NCBI RefSeq assembly: GCF_002161595.1
Contig: NZ_NFID01000007.1
Location: forward strand, 1-64,000
Source: Gemmiger sp. An50
Lineage (GTDB): Bacteria; Bacillota; Clostridia; Oscillospirales; Ruminococcaceae
DNA length: 64,000 bases
Direction of reading: 5' to 3'
Part shown: piece by piece, positions 44,350-53,539 of the stretch
Position numbering within the stretch: position 1 is the stretch's first letter
How the letters are laid out: the number at the start of each line of letters is the position of its first letter
Translations under genes and position numbers: made by a program
The notes under the pieces: model-generated
The model's database searches: none
The model's input: only the letters and a program-made list of their open reading frames with translations
What the model was told of the DNA's origin: nothing

Positions 44350-46056
44350 TTATCTCACATCTCGTCCTTGATTCTTGCGCTTTCCCTTGTTGGAAATCTG
44401 CTGCTCCTTCTGCGTCTGGCGCACCATTCTCCGCACGGCCAGCCGCTCTGCATCCTCGTCCAGCATCCGGGACACCGCCTTTTTACTGTCAAACATCAGA
44501 AGTGGGCTGTACTTCTCAACGTAAACCTGCTGTGCCTGGTTCTCCGCTTCCTGTTCTTTGCCGGGGCGGATGGCCTGTCTTGCTTCATACAGTTGCACTG
44601 GGTCGAAGCCCTGGGCCTGCTCCCGAAGCCCGGCATACTCGTTCAGGGCAGCGTCCAACTCGGCGGAATATTTCTGTTTCTGTTCTTCCAGCCGTTTCAG
44701 GCTCTGCTCCATGGCAGCGATGTCTTTAGGAAATTTATCGGCAGCATCTTCCTCGGTATATGCCAACGACGCCAGAAGCAGATTCTTTTCCGAACGCAGT
44801 TCTTCCAAATCCTCCGCCAGAGCCGCTATCTTAGCCGCCAGTTCCCGGTGCCGGAACACATGGACAGCAGAGAGCGCCTTTTTCTCGGAAAGCAGGCTGC
44901 GGCGCTCTTTCGTCTTATCTCGAATGTCCTTTGCAACCTGATTGTACTGTGCGAGGGCTGGGCGCAGCGTATTCAGCGAAGTGTTCAGGCGTTCCTTACC
45001 CTTGCGGAGATACCCCAGCTGATAGCAGAACAGCAGTAGATTTTTACGCAGATTCTCCATGGCATCGGCAAGTGCCGGGATGGTATTTTTGACTGCCTGC
45101 GCCAGCTTTTTGACCTGTCCTCTCAGCTCCCGGAGCAGGGCATTGTCCGCCTTGATCTGCCGGTTCAGTTCGCACCGGTCAGAGATGATACCCTTTTTCT
45201 CCATAGCTCTGGCAACCACACCCTCATGGACCGTAGGCCGCTCCAGCAGGCCACGCTCAGCATGGCTGCGGTGGTCGATGCGTTCTTCGTGCCCAGTGCG
45301 CTCCAAATGAAGATTGGTCACATCCGCCCATGCCTGACGCCAGAGGACAAGCTGCTCGTCGCTGTTCCATCGTTCCGTGATGGGATTCTGCCTGCCATAT
45401 TTGGTGCTTTTGGGATACTTAGATATCCTTTCATAACCCTGTGCCTGCGCTGCGGACGGGGTCATATACACCTTCTTTTTGCCTACTTTATACTGGTACT
45501 GCTTCTCCCATCCGTCGGCCTGTGCCTGTTTGAACTCAGCGGCAGTAAAGCCCCGTTCCTCGCCGTCTTTGATGCAGAGATATTCTTTCTCAGTCTTGTA
45601 CTGCCATTTTCCCTTTTCATCCAGTGGGCGCACCGTCAGCAGGATATGGGCATGGGGATTGTGTCCGGGAGGATATGGGTCATGGATGGCAGCATCAGCG
45701 CACATCCCGTCTGCCACGAACTGCTCCTTGATGAAATCTTGCAGGAGCTGGATTTGTTCCTCTCGGCTCAGTTCTATGGGCAACGCCGCCACAAATTCAC
45801 GGGCGAGGCGGCTATCCTTTGCGGTTTCGGTTTCCTCCACGGCGTTCCACAGGTTTTCCCGATCCAGCCACTCTGCGGGGGCCGTGGCTGGCAGAAAAAC
45901 CTGCCGCCACCCAAGGCCCTGTTTGCGGGTGTAGTCGTGCTGCACCCCGTCATACTCGTTGAGCATCCGGGAACAGCTCAGATAGGCCGCAGCAGCCACA
46001 GCGGAGCGCCCGGCTCCACGGCTGACCATCTTGGCCTCCAAATGATAAATCGCCAT
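44350..46056 (-). CDS. MobA/MobL-family relaxase
   Basis: 568 residues. The N-terminal ~250 are a MobQ-type relaxase: MAIYHLEAKMVSRGAGRSAV, and the metal-binding HNPHAH (His132, His135, His137). The C-terminal half is long coiled coil. It nicks the element at oriT for transfer; the likely oriT is the hairpin-rich region just upstream. Convergent with res, 19 bases apart. Confidence 0.93.
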   Translation of the reverse strand: MAIYHLEAKMVSRGAGRSAVAAAAYLSCSRMLNEYDGVQHDYTRKQGLGWRQVFLPATAPAEWLDRENLWNAVEETETAKDSRLAREFVAALPIELSREEQIQLLQDFIKEQFVADGMCADAAIHDPYPPGHNPHAHILLTVRPLDEKGKWQYKTEKEYLCIKDGEERGFTAAEFKQAQADGWEKQYQYKVGKKKVYMTPSAAQAQGYERISKYPKSTKYGRQNPITERWNSDEQLVLWRQAWADVTNLHLERTGHEERIDHRSHAERGLLERPTVHEGVVARAMEKKGIISDRCELNRQIKADNALLRELRGQVKKLAQAVKNTIPALADAMENLRKNLLLFCYQLGYLRKGKERLNTSLNTLRPALAQYNQVAKDIRDKTKERRSLLSEKKALSAVHVFRHRELAAKIAALAEDLEELRSEKNLLLASLAYTEEDAADKFPKDIAAMEQSLKRLEEQKQKYSAELDAALNEYAGLREQAQGFDPVQLYEARQAIRPGKEQEAENQAQQVYVEKYSPLLMFDSKKAVSRMLDEDAERLAVRRMVRQTQKEQQISNKGKRKNQGRDVR

Positions 46057-46080
46057 AAATCACCTTGTCCTTTCTGAAAG

Positions 46081-46480
46081 GGGTGCCCCGAAACAGGGCA
46101 CCCTTGTTTTCGCTCAGTGCGTCGTGAAATACGACGCACCACCAGCAGGGGCGGAACGATTCGTTCCACCCCTGTATCTGTGTCAAGCTGCCGGTGGCAG
46201 GTTGACACAGGCAGACGGCGGGATGGGGTGGCAATATACCACCCCATGAACAGGGGCTTCCAAAACGGAAACCCCTGCGTCGACTGCATGGGCAAGGCTG
46301 GCAGTTTGGCAGAAATGCAGCCTTGTCCAGCGGCTCCCGCAGGAGCCGCAATCCCCCTCGGAGAGCGCACGTGCCCGACCAACGGGAGGGCTACCACCGC
46401 CTGCTTTAGCAGGTGGTGAGTAAGTGCGCCCTTCGGGATAAAAAAGAGGAAGGCCCCCGGTTTCCCGGAGACCTCCCAGC
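46081..46480. other. Hairpin-rich intergenic region, presumed oriT
   Basis: No gene. At least eight perfect or near-perfect inverted repeats in ~340 bases: 46081-46103, 46117-46139, 46146-46174, 46180-46210, 46223-46247, 46251-46277, 46330-46349 and 46395-46418, plus a GC-rich one near 46458. Position directly upstream of the relaxase and next to DUF3847 suits an origin of transfer. The nick site cannot be assigned. Confidence 0.6.
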
Positions 46481-46485
46481 AGTTT

Positions 46486-46692
46486 TCAATCGTGTCCTGC
46501 CAGCTTTCGCCGCAGGTACTCTTCCAGATTATCAAGCCCTACCGCCTGTACTTCCGGCAGCACTTTTTCCAGTACAGCGCCCTCCTGAATGAGCCGCCTT
46601 GTCCGGGCTTTTCGCTCCTTCACCCGGTCCCGTGCCTGGGCTTCCTCCAAGCGGTGCTTTGCCTGCAACAGTTTCTTTTCTTCACTTGTCAT
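46486..46692 (-). CDS. DUF3847 protein
   Basis: 68 residues, helical and strongly charged (EEKKLLQAKHRLEEAQARDRVKERKARTRRL). Matches the DUF3847 pattern, which accompanies relaxases of Firmicutes mobile elements and may act like a MobC accessory protein (inference). Confidence 0.8.
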   Translation of the reverse strand: MTSEEKKLLQAKHRLEEAQARDRVKERKARTRRLIQEGAVLEKVLPEVQAVGLDNLEEYLRRKLAGHD

Positions 46693-46696
46693 GGGA

Positions 46697-46909
46697 TTAC
46701 CTCCGTTTCTGCCAGATCAGGTCATAGCCCAGCACATCGGCCAGTTCCACAACCTCCTTGTAGCGGATGGATTCCCGCTGGAGCTTGGCCGACAGGTTGG
46801 AAACGCTGTCCGACCAGCCGTATTCCTCATGGAGCCGGTCAACTACCTCCTGCATGGTGTATCCGGCCCGGACGATCTGTGCCTTAATCTCGTTGCGTAC
46901 CGTCATCAT
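46697..46909 (-). CDS. Small helix-turn-helix protein
   Basis: 70 residues from the ATG at 46909, after AGGAGG. TVRNEIKAQIVRAGYTMQEV, then SVSNLSAKLQRESIRYKEVV and LADVLGYDL form a Cro-like helix-turn-helix. It lies 4 bases before DUF3847 and probably regulates the mobilisation genes. Confidence 0.75.
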   Translation of the reverse strand: MMTVRNEIKAQIVRAGYTMQEVVDRLHEEYGWSDSVSNLSAKLQRESIRYKEVVELADVLGYDLIWQKRR

Positions 46910-47306
46910 CAAAAATCCTCCTAAATTTACTTGATAAAAAAGCGAAGCCGGTACGCCGTCTGGCATAACTGCTTCGCTGTGTCGTGAACAATCCCCTTGT
47001 CACCAAATCCGTTCAGAATTGCCGGTGCGATGTCCTGTCCATAGGCCGCACCTTCCGACTTTACCGTTCCGTGTGATTTGGCTTGAAGCCGTGCATTTTC
47101 CCATGATTCCATGCACCCGGTTCACCGGGGCGAGAAGCACGGTTTCGCAAAATGATTTCTTCCAACCGTCAAATACTTTTCGATTCCCATTTGCCTTGAT
47201 TTTGCATGGGGATTTGACGGGTGATTCTGACTGCCATAGCCGCCGAATTGCTATATGCTATAAAAGGGAGAACAACGGTCAATCAAAGCGTACGTACGTA
47301 CACGGT
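46910..47306. other. Intergenic region with palindromic GTAC repeat
   Basis: No supported gene. The palindromic block CGTACGTACGTAC sits at 47289-47301 and a second copy (GTACGTACGTACG) at 47339-47351 inside the end of the adjacent gene. It may be a replication or regulation site. Confidence 0.45.
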
Positions 47307-48692
47307 TCAGCGCCGCCATTCCTCCGGCACATCTTCCGGTACGTACGTACGCATCGAATCACCGGAAAACACTGATATATGATTTCTCACTAATACCTCA
47401 ATTCCCAGAAATCCACGCACCCGCCGTCCGGCTGCGTTGGTCACATTGTTGCAGTATTCCAGATTGTAGCGGCTCTGGCAGGCGATCAGGGCTTCGCTGA
47501 AGCTGCGTAGCTTCAGGGCAGGCAGGTTGTTTTCGGTGCAGTAAATCTGGTATGCCTCGTATAGTTCTTTGGAGCTGGCAGATAGATCGGCTTTCCGGCG
47601 AACATACCCGTCAGAATCCAGAAAATCATAGACATTGTTATTGTCCCGTTTGACTGCCTCCCGGTTTTCTCTGGTGCGGTCGCTTTCGGTGAACTTGAAG
47701 TTGTTTGCGGCCAGCCGCTGCAATCCCTCAAAAGCCCACAGCAGAATACCCCCCACCTCGGCTTTCATCTTCTCGGCAAGGTCAGGATCATCCACACGGC
47801 CAGCCGGTTTTTCTTTCGTGGTCAGCACCAGCTGGCGGCGATAAAACCCGTCGCTCCGGTCAAACAGCGCCTGCAAATCCCCGTTGGAGAAGGCCAGTAG
47901 CCGGGCGCACATCCATCCCTGATAGCTCTGCTTGCCCTTGCGCTCCAAATCCATCTTGCCCTGGGCGGTGACAATGGATTTCACATAGTTGGTCTGGCGC
48001 AGGGCTTCCATCCGCATATCGTCGTCCACGCACAGGAGGATATGTTCCAGGTCAGAACGGGCAAAACGGTTCTCGGATATTTTCCCGATGCTGCCATCCT
48101 TCATGTTGGAGCCGAACAAAGTTCCCAGAACAGCGCCGATCTGCGACTTGCCCTCGCCGCCGCTGCCCTTAATGACCATCATCCGTTGTCCCTTGTTGCT
48201 GGGAATCAGGCAGTAGCCGATATATTCCTGCAAGGTGGGGATGTCCTCCGGGTAGAGCAGGCCATCCAGAAATTGCAGCCAGAGAACAGGCTTTGGGGCG
48301 TTGGGGTTGTAGGCCACGGGGAAACGGTTGCGGACGATTTTCGGCTTTCCCTCCGCAAAGGTTCCGTCCAGAAAAAGTGTGCCATTGGAAAGATGAATCC
48401 GATCCGGCTCCGGGGGAAAATCCTCCGCCAGCGCCGCCAGCTTCATCAGCTCCACGATGTTGCTGATTTTGCGGGGAATGTTGCTGACCGCACAGCATTT
48501 CAGCTCCTCAAAAATCTCTCCCCGCAGGGGCAGTTCGTCTGTCACACGGCCTTCGGGCGTGAAAAAAGCCCCGTTTGTGAAGATGATCTTGTGCGTCTGC
48601 AAGAACTCCTCACAAAACAGGGCTTCGTTGATGCTTTTTCCATCAAACCAGACGGGCATCCCGTCAAGCTGCGCTTTGTTTTTCATGGGCAT
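47307..48692 (-). CDS. Phage/plasmid primase-helicase, SF3 type
   Basis: 461 residues with D5/P4-like helicase features: Walker A GSGGEGKS (176-183), Walker B-like HILLCVDDDM, then FSNGDLQALFDRSDGFYRR. It likely unwinds and primes the element after transfer. It overlaps the primase gene. The ATG at 48686 is an alternative start better spaced from the GGAGG site. Confidence 0.85.
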   Translation of the reverse strand: MPMKNKAQLDGMPVWFDGKSINEALFCEEFLQTHKIIFTNGAFFTPEGRVTDELPLRGEIFEELKCCAVSNIPRKISNIVELMKLAALAEDFPPEPDRIHLSNGTLFLDGTFAEGKPKIVRNRFPVAYNPNAPKPVLWLQFLDGLLYPEDIPTLQEYIGYCLIPSNKGQRMMVIKGSGGEGKSQIGAVLGTLFGSNMKDGSIGKISENRFARSDLEHILLCVDDDMRMEALRQTNYVKSIVTAQGKMDLERKGKQSYQGWMCARLLAFSNGDLQALFDRSDGFYRRQLVLTTKEKPAGRVDDPDLAEKMKAEVGGILLWAFEGLQRLAANNFKFTESDRTRENREAVKRDNNNVYDFLDSDGYVRRKADLSASSKELYEAYQIYCTENNLPALKLRSFSEALIACQSRYNLEYCNNVTNAAGRRVRGFLGIEVLVRNHISVFSGDSMRTYVPEDVPEEWRR

Positions 48693-49284
48693 CGTCCTCC
48701 TTTTTCAGCCTGTCCAGCCGTTCCTCCAAACCGGCAATCAGGCCATCCTTGTTCAGCATTTCCACGATTTTTACCCGCTGTTCCAGTTCGGCGGCAATGA
48801 GCAAATCCGCCAGATACTCCACATAGTCCAGCATCTGGCAGGCTTCCACAAACCGGTCATCCAGAACATCTTCCAGTGTCTTGGGTGCGTACTGCACCTT
48901 CCAGCTTTCCAGAAGATGCAGATAATCACACAGCACCCGCAGACAGCGCACTTCTTCCTGCCGGTATGCTGTCAGCAGGGGACGCTCCGGTTTGGGCAGG
49001 ACCGCTGCCGCAGGGGGCTTGTCCGGGTCAATCCCAAAATCCTGTGCCAGCTTCTGCGCTGCCTCGTAGCTGCTCAGGTCAAATAACCTCGCCACAAGGT
49101 CGATCACATCGCCGGTGGCTCCGCAGCCGAAGCAGTAAAAATACCGTTCGTTCAGCTTCATGCTGGGGTGCCGGTCCTCATGGAACGGACAGCTGCACAT
49201 CCCGTTTCGGTTGACTTGCAGCCCATAGTGTTCCGCCGCATCCGGCACACAAATATTCTGTTTTACCAGTTCAAAGAGTGTCAT
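48664..49284 (-). CDS. CHC2 zinc-finger DNA primase-like protein
   Basis: 206 residues. The zinc finger CPFH ... CFGC (Cys32, His35, Cys51, Cys54) in the context of FYCFGCGATGDVIDLV is the CHC2 domain of DnaG-type primases; no TOPRIM follows, so it acts with the helicase-primase downstream. The start at 49284 follows GGAGGG; an in-frame extension is not supported. Confidence 0.88.
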   Translation of the reverse strand: MTLFELVKQNICVPDAAEHYGLQVNRNGMCSCPFHEDRHPSMKLNERYFYCFGCGATGDVIDLVARLFDLSSYEAAQKLAQDFGIDPDKPPAAAVLPKPERPLLTAYRQEEVRCLRVLCDYLHLLESWKVQYAPKTLEDVLDDRFVEACQMLDYVEYLADLLIAAELEQRVKIVEMLNKDGLIAGLEERLDRLKKEDDAHEKQSAA

Positions 49285-49352
49285 AAAAAATCCCTCCGTT
49301 TCAGGGCATAAAAAAAGCGGCCTGCCCGGTTTATTTGGGCAGGCCACAGTCC

Positions 49353-51272
49353 TTATGCAGTTTGTGATGTTTCCGTTTCTTTGGCTTTCCGCTTTTCCTG
49401 CCGGTAGAACTTCTCCCGGCAGGCGGGTTTGCAGAATTTAGCGTTGGGGCGGACAGACTGGAACGGCGCTCCGCAGCACTGGCACACCAGCTGATACGGT
49501 TCGCCCGGAACGATCAGCCCCTCAGCAATCTTCTGTTTGCGTTCCTTCTGGCGCAGGTATTTTTCATGGTCACGGATACGCTTCTGACGGCGCTTTTCCT
49601 CCGCAGCCAGTTCTTCCTCGGTGGGTTCGGGCATGGGCACTTCGAATTTCCCGATGAAATTCAGATAAATCTCAATTTCCTGCACCCGTTCCCCGGTGCT
49701 TCTGTCCGGGGCATGAACCAGAATTTTCTCCACAAATTCATGGATCATAGGGGCGGTCAGCTCGGTGAAATCCGTATATTTCTGTGCCAGCGCCAGAAAG
49801 TGGCTGGCACGGTCCGTGTCCTCATGGAATTGGTCCAGCTGTGCCTGCTCGGAGGCAAGCAGTTGTTCTAGCTCGGCCTGTTCCTTCTCATATTCGGCAC
49901 ACAGCAGCTCGAACCGTTTTTCTTCCAGTTTGCCCATGGCATAGGTTTCATACAGCTTTTTAATCAGCACATCCAGCTCGGCGCTGCGCCTGCGCTCCTT
50001 GGCGACCTTGCGTTTCAGCTCCTTTGCCGCTTCCTGCTGGCGAACCTGTGAAATGCTGCGAACTTTCTGAATAAATTCCTCCTTGTTCTGGATGGCATAG
50101 CTGGCGGTAGTGCGGATGGTTTCCAGAATCAGGGCATTCAAAGCCTTAGTGCTGACCGTGTGAGAAGAACACATCTGCGTTTCCCGCTCAAAGGTCAGGG
50201 TGTAGGTGGAGCAGTTATAAAAGTCGGTTCCATACTCCCGCCCGTCCTTTTTGCGTTTGCCCCGGTGGTTATACATCTTGGCTCCGCAGTCGGCACAGAA
50301 CACAAGGCCGGTCAGGGGATTGGCGACGCCGGTGGTATCTGTCCGGCGCACCGTCCGTTTCACCTGCTGGGCGAGCTGCCAGGTTTCCGGGTCAACAATG
50401 GCCTCGTGGGTGTTCTCAAAAATCAGCCAGTCGGACGGGTCATTTTTTACCCGCTTATCCCGGTAGGACTTTTTGGAGGAACGGAAATTGACGGTGTGCC
50501 CCATATACTCCGGCTTGGTCAGCATAGAACTGACCGTGAAGCCGTACCAGTCATAGGGGCGGCTGGTGTCCACGGTGTTCTTCCGGCTGCCTCTGCCGTT
50601 GCGGGCCAGATAATAGGCGGGGCACTCCACCTTTTCCTGTGTGAGTATCTTGGAAATCTCATAGGGGCCATGCCCCTCCACCGCAAGCAGGAAGATTCTC
50701 CGCACCACAGCGGCGGCTTCCTCGTCCACCAGCCAGTGGTCCTTGTCCTCCGGGTCTTTTTTGTAGCCATAGATGGCATTGTTGGTGGTGGGCTTGCCTG
50801 CCTTGCCTTTGACACGGTATGCTGCCGAAACCTTTTTGGACTGGTCACGCAGATACCATTCGTTCATGATATTGAGAAAGGGGGCAAACTCGCCGCTGTC
50901 CTGTTCCTCGCTGTCAATGTTATTGGCAACAGCGACAAAATGAACCCCATTCTGCCGGAACATTACCTCGGTGTAAAAGCCGGTTTGCAGATAGTTTCTG
51001 CCGATCCGACTTAGGTCCTTACACAGCAGGTGGGCCACCTTTCCCGCCTCGATGTCCGCCACAAGGCGCTTCCATGCGGGACGGTCAAAGTTGCCGCCGG
51101 ACCACCCATCGTCTGTGTAGTGGACGATATTGGTGTAGCCCCGCTGTGCTGCATAGCTTTCAAGATAACGTTTCTGGTTCAGAATGGAGTTCGAGTCGCC
51201 CGTGAGGTCATCGTCACGGGACAGGCGCTCATAGAGCGCAGTGATTTTTTCTTCCGTCTGTCTGTTTGCCAT
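49353..51272 (-). CDS. Large serine recombinase of the element
   Basis: 639 residues. Catalytic resolvase domain (ALYERLSRDD with Ser18; RIGRNYLQ), recombinase domain (YGYKKDPEDKDHWLVDEEAAAVVRRIF), zinc ribbon (CADCGAKM), a long coiled coil (~400-500) and a second C-terminal zinc ribbon (CQCCGAPF ... CKPACREKF). It should excise and integrate the element at GA dinucleotides, as TnpX-type proteins do. Confidence 0.95.
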   Translation of the reverse strand: MANRQTEEKITALYERLSRDDDLTGDSNSILNQKRYLESYAAQRGYTNIVHYTDDGWSGGNFDRPAWKRLVADIEAGKVAHLLCKDLSRIGRNYLQTGFYTEVMFRQNGVHFVAVANNIDSEEQDSGEFAPFLNIMNEWYLRDQSKKVSAAYRVKGKAGKPTTNNAIYGYKKDPEDKDHWLVDEEAAAVVRRIFLLAVEGHGPYEISKILTQEKVECPAYYLARNGRGSRKNTVDTSRPYDWYGFTVSSMLTKPEYMGHTVNFRSSKKSYRDKRVKNDPSDWLIFENTHEAIVDPETWQLAQQVKRTVRRTDTTGVANPLTGLVFCADCGAKMYNHRGKRKKDGREYGTDFYNCSTYTLTFERETQMCSSHTVSTKALNALILETIRTTASYAIQNKEEFIQKVRSISQVRQQEAAKELKRKVAKERRRSAELDVLIKKLYETYAMGKLEEKRFELLCAEYEKEQAELEQLLASEQAQLDQFHEDTDRASHFLALAQKYTDFTELTAPMIHEFVEKILVHAPDRSTGERVQEIEIYLNFIGKFEVPMPEPTEEELAAEEKRRQKRIRDHEKYLRQKERKQKIAEGLIVPGEPYQLVCQCCGAPFQSVRPNAKFCKPACREKFYRQEKRKAKETETSQTA

Positions 51273-51273
51273 A

Positions 51274-51477
51274 TCAGGCGCTCCTTTCAGACGGACGGCT
51301 CATTTGTGGCAGTTCCATTATACCACATTCCGGCTGGTTTGCCAGCCCGTCATTGCGGATCAGCCGCAGAATTTTATCTTCCATCGTTTCCTCGGCGGTT
51401 TCGCTGAGGTAGACACGAACTTTATAGGTGGTGTTGCCAATGTGCCGGGTCAGAAACACGGCGTTTTTATCTGCCAT
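51274..51477 (-). CDS. TnpW-like transposon protein
   Basis: 67 residues. NAVFLTRHIGNTTYKVRVYL and ETMEDKILRLI match the TnpW-type small proteins next to serine recombinases in Clostridia elements. It ends just before the recombinase start and is probably cotranscribed. Possible directionality factor (inference). Confidence 0.85.
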   Translation of the reverse strand: MADKNAVFLTRHIGNTTYKVRVYLSETAEETMEDKILRLIRNDGLANQPECGIMELPQMSRPSERSA

Positions 51478-51491
51478 AGAACCTCTCTTTC

Positions 51492-51520
51492 TTGCGCTTT
51501 CGGCGCATCCGGTGTATACT
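51492..51520 (+). promoter_or_regulatory. Plus-strand promoter
   Basis: -35 TTGCGC (51492-51497), 17 bases, -10 TATACT (51515-51520). A ~220-base leader follows before the sigma-like gene, with two very short frames (ATG 51527, 18 codons; ATG 51594, 15 codons). Confidence 0.6.
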
Positions 51521-51738
51521 GTTGTTATGGTTCCGTTGTTTGTAACCTGCGATTGTGTTACTTCTTTTTTATGTCAAGCCTGAACATGGCGAAAGCCCCC
51601 TTTCTCCTGTGTGAACGAGCAAATGTAATCTAAGTAACTTGTTTTCAGATTACTCTTTCACTAATAGGAGAAATCCGGGGTGCAAAACGGAACCATTTTT
51701 GAAAAATCGCAAAATATTTTTTGAAAAGAGGTGGGGTC

Positions 51739-52587
51739 ATGGCGTATCTGTCTGATGACGCGCTTCTGGATACCGAGGGTGGCTTCACCGGATGGGACGA
51801 TGGGACAGGCGCAGGGACGGAAGAAACGCTGGAACAGGCGCTTGCGGAAGAACGTCTGGCCGAGCTGGAAAGTGAGCTGGAGCAGGACGAGCATCCCATT
51901 GACTATGAAGCGGAGCTGGAGGACGAGGAAGAAGAAGCCGCCCCGGTCAGCGATAAGCGGCTGAAACGGGAGATGCGGGCCGAGGCCATACGGCGGCTGG
52001 AGGAAGCCGCCCGCACGGAGAAGGATTTCCGGGTCGTGGTGGAGGAATGGAACAAGCTGGACCGGAACCGGGAGCGCCGGGAACGGGACCACGAAAACCT
52101 CCGTGGTGATGTGCCGCTGGAATATCAGGCAGTGCCGGAACCCAAACTTATTCCCCGCTGGATGAACAATCCCGCATACCGGCAGCTGATGGCCGGAAAC
52201 TTTCTGGACATCCTGTTTGACTGCCCCTATGAGATGCACAATCTGACCGCCGATGCCTTTGTTTCCCGCATGGTGGAGGAACTGAGCGAGGAACACAAGG
52301 AAGTTCTATATTTTCTCTCTTTGCGGCTGTACAGCACCACCCGGCTTGCCGCTGTGCGTGGGCAGTCTGACCGCAACATCCGCAAGCTGCGGAAAACTAT
52401 CCACAAAAAATTGCAGCGCCAGATGTATGACCATCTGTGCGGTAAGCAGGAGCATGGCGGCAGCCTGACCTTGCGGGAACGCCAGTTTTTAGAGGAATAC
52501 TCGAAAATCGCAAGAAAACAGGGCAAGGACGCCGTGATCCGGCGGGAGAATAAGACCAAGCGCAGAAAAAAGAAAAACCGCCCCTGA
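51739..52587 (+). CDS. Sigma-70-like regulatory protein of the element
   Basis: 282 residues from ATG 51739 behind AAAGAGGTGGGG. The N-terminal half is very acidic; the C-terminal half holds a sigma region 4-like helix-turn-helix (LSEEHKEVLYFLSLRLYSTT, then DRNIRKLRKTIHKKL). Found in Clostridia integrative elements, where it may control transfer genes. No region 2 is evident. Confidence 0.7.
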   Translation: MAYLSDDALLDTEGGFTGWDDGTGAGTEETLEQALAEERLAELESELEQDEHPIDYEAELEDEEEEAAPVSDKRLKREMRAEAIRRLEEAARTEKDFRVVVEEWNKLDRNRERRERDHENLRGDVPLEYQAVPEPKLIPRWMNNPAYRQLMAGNFLDILFDCPYEMHNLTADAFVSRMVEELSEEHKEVLYFLSLRLYSTTRLAAVRGQSDRNIRKLRKTIHKKLQRQMYDHLCGKQEHGGSLTLRERQFLEEYSKIARKQGKDAVIRRENKTKRRKKKNRP

Positions 52588-52621
52588 TAATTGGGACGAT
52601 TAAGGAGAAAGGGCGTGTATG

Positions 52622-53539
52622 ATGAAAAATTTGTTTGAACAGTCCCGTTCCCATTGGGTTCGGTACGATCACTATGAGATGAAAACAGCGGAAGATGGCA
52701 AACAGTACATCACCCCCGGCAAGAGTGCAAAGCCGGATGTCTACAATCCGCTGAAAGAGGTCCCCAACATTGTGCTGGATGCCCTGAATGTAGGGATGCT
52801 GATGATGGGACGCAAGCCGGAAGCAGAAGTGGAAAAGGCAGTGATGGAGTTTGTCACCCGGTACGGCCTGCTGGGGCTGATGACCGCCCTGCCCACCACG
52901 CCGTCTTTTATGGACTATGAGGCGGTGTACCTGCCGAAAAACCACTTTATCAAGGAAGAAACCATGGCGACGGACCAATATCTGTCCCTGTTTTACCCCT
53001 TTGACCAGCTGGACTTGGTGAAGAAAGGCATAGAATCCACGTGGAATGTGTCCGGTGACCGGACGATGGTTGCCCTGACCATGACTTTCATGGACGAGCC
53101 GATGGCGAAAAACATGAGCTTCCAGCGGGAATATGCGGAACCCTATGACTGGGTTGCCCAGCAGTTCAAGGACTGGGCCTTTACGCTGACCACGGCCATT
53201 TTATACTACAATGATTATGATTCCATCGACGAGGACGCACGGGGGCTGTATCGCAAGGCTATGGCTGCGTTCGGTGGGATCGCCCCCAGCTACCACATCG
53301 AGCTGCTGGATAAGCCCACTATTTATTGGGACTTTCACTCCCTGCTGCTGGGCATCCAGATGATGTTCAGCTTCATGCTGGTGGACGGTGACCAGCCCCT
53401 GCGCCTGTGCAAGCACTGCCAGAAGGTGTTCCTGGGCAGCCGGTCCAACGCCGCCTTTTGCAGCCCACGGTGCAAGAACCAGTACAATGTCTACAAGAGC
53501 CGGGGAAAGAACCGGACGGATGGAGGTGACGAGGAATGA
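52622..53539 (+). CDS. DUF6076 family protein with zinc ribbon
   Basis: ~305 residues. The central part resembles DUF6076; the C-terminus has a zinc ribbon CKHCQKVF ... CSPRCKNQY of the kind used to bind nucleic acid. Function unknown. It overlaps the rhuM gene start by 4 bases. The start at 52619 or 52622 (adjacent ATGs) follows GGAGAAAGGG. Confidence 0.75.
   Translation: MKNLFEQSRSHWVRYDHYEMKTAEDGKQYITPGKSAKPDVYNPLKEVPNIVLDALNVGMLMMGRKPEAEVEKAVMEFVTRYGLLGLMTALPTTPSFMDYEAVYLPKNHFIKEETMATDQYLSLFYPFDQLDLVKKGIESTWNVSGDRTMVALTMTFMDEPMAKNMSFQREYAEPYDWVAQQFKDWAFTLTTAILYYNDYDSIDEDARGLYRKAMAAFGGIAPSYHIELLDKPTIYWDFHSLLLGIQMMFSFMLVDGDQPLRLCKHCQKVFLGSRSNAAFCSPRCKNQYNVYKSRGKNRTDGGDEE

Noticed and set aside
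45226-46077. Plus-strand frame of ~280 codons opposite the relaxase
   Set aside because: Shadow of the relaxase gene; no domain and no start signals.
46081-46480. CRISPR-like repeat array
   Set aside because: The repeats are different hairpins, not identical units with spacers.
46927-47112. Minus-strand 61-codon frame
   Set aside because: No ribosome site and no homology I recognise; lies in a region with palindromic sites.
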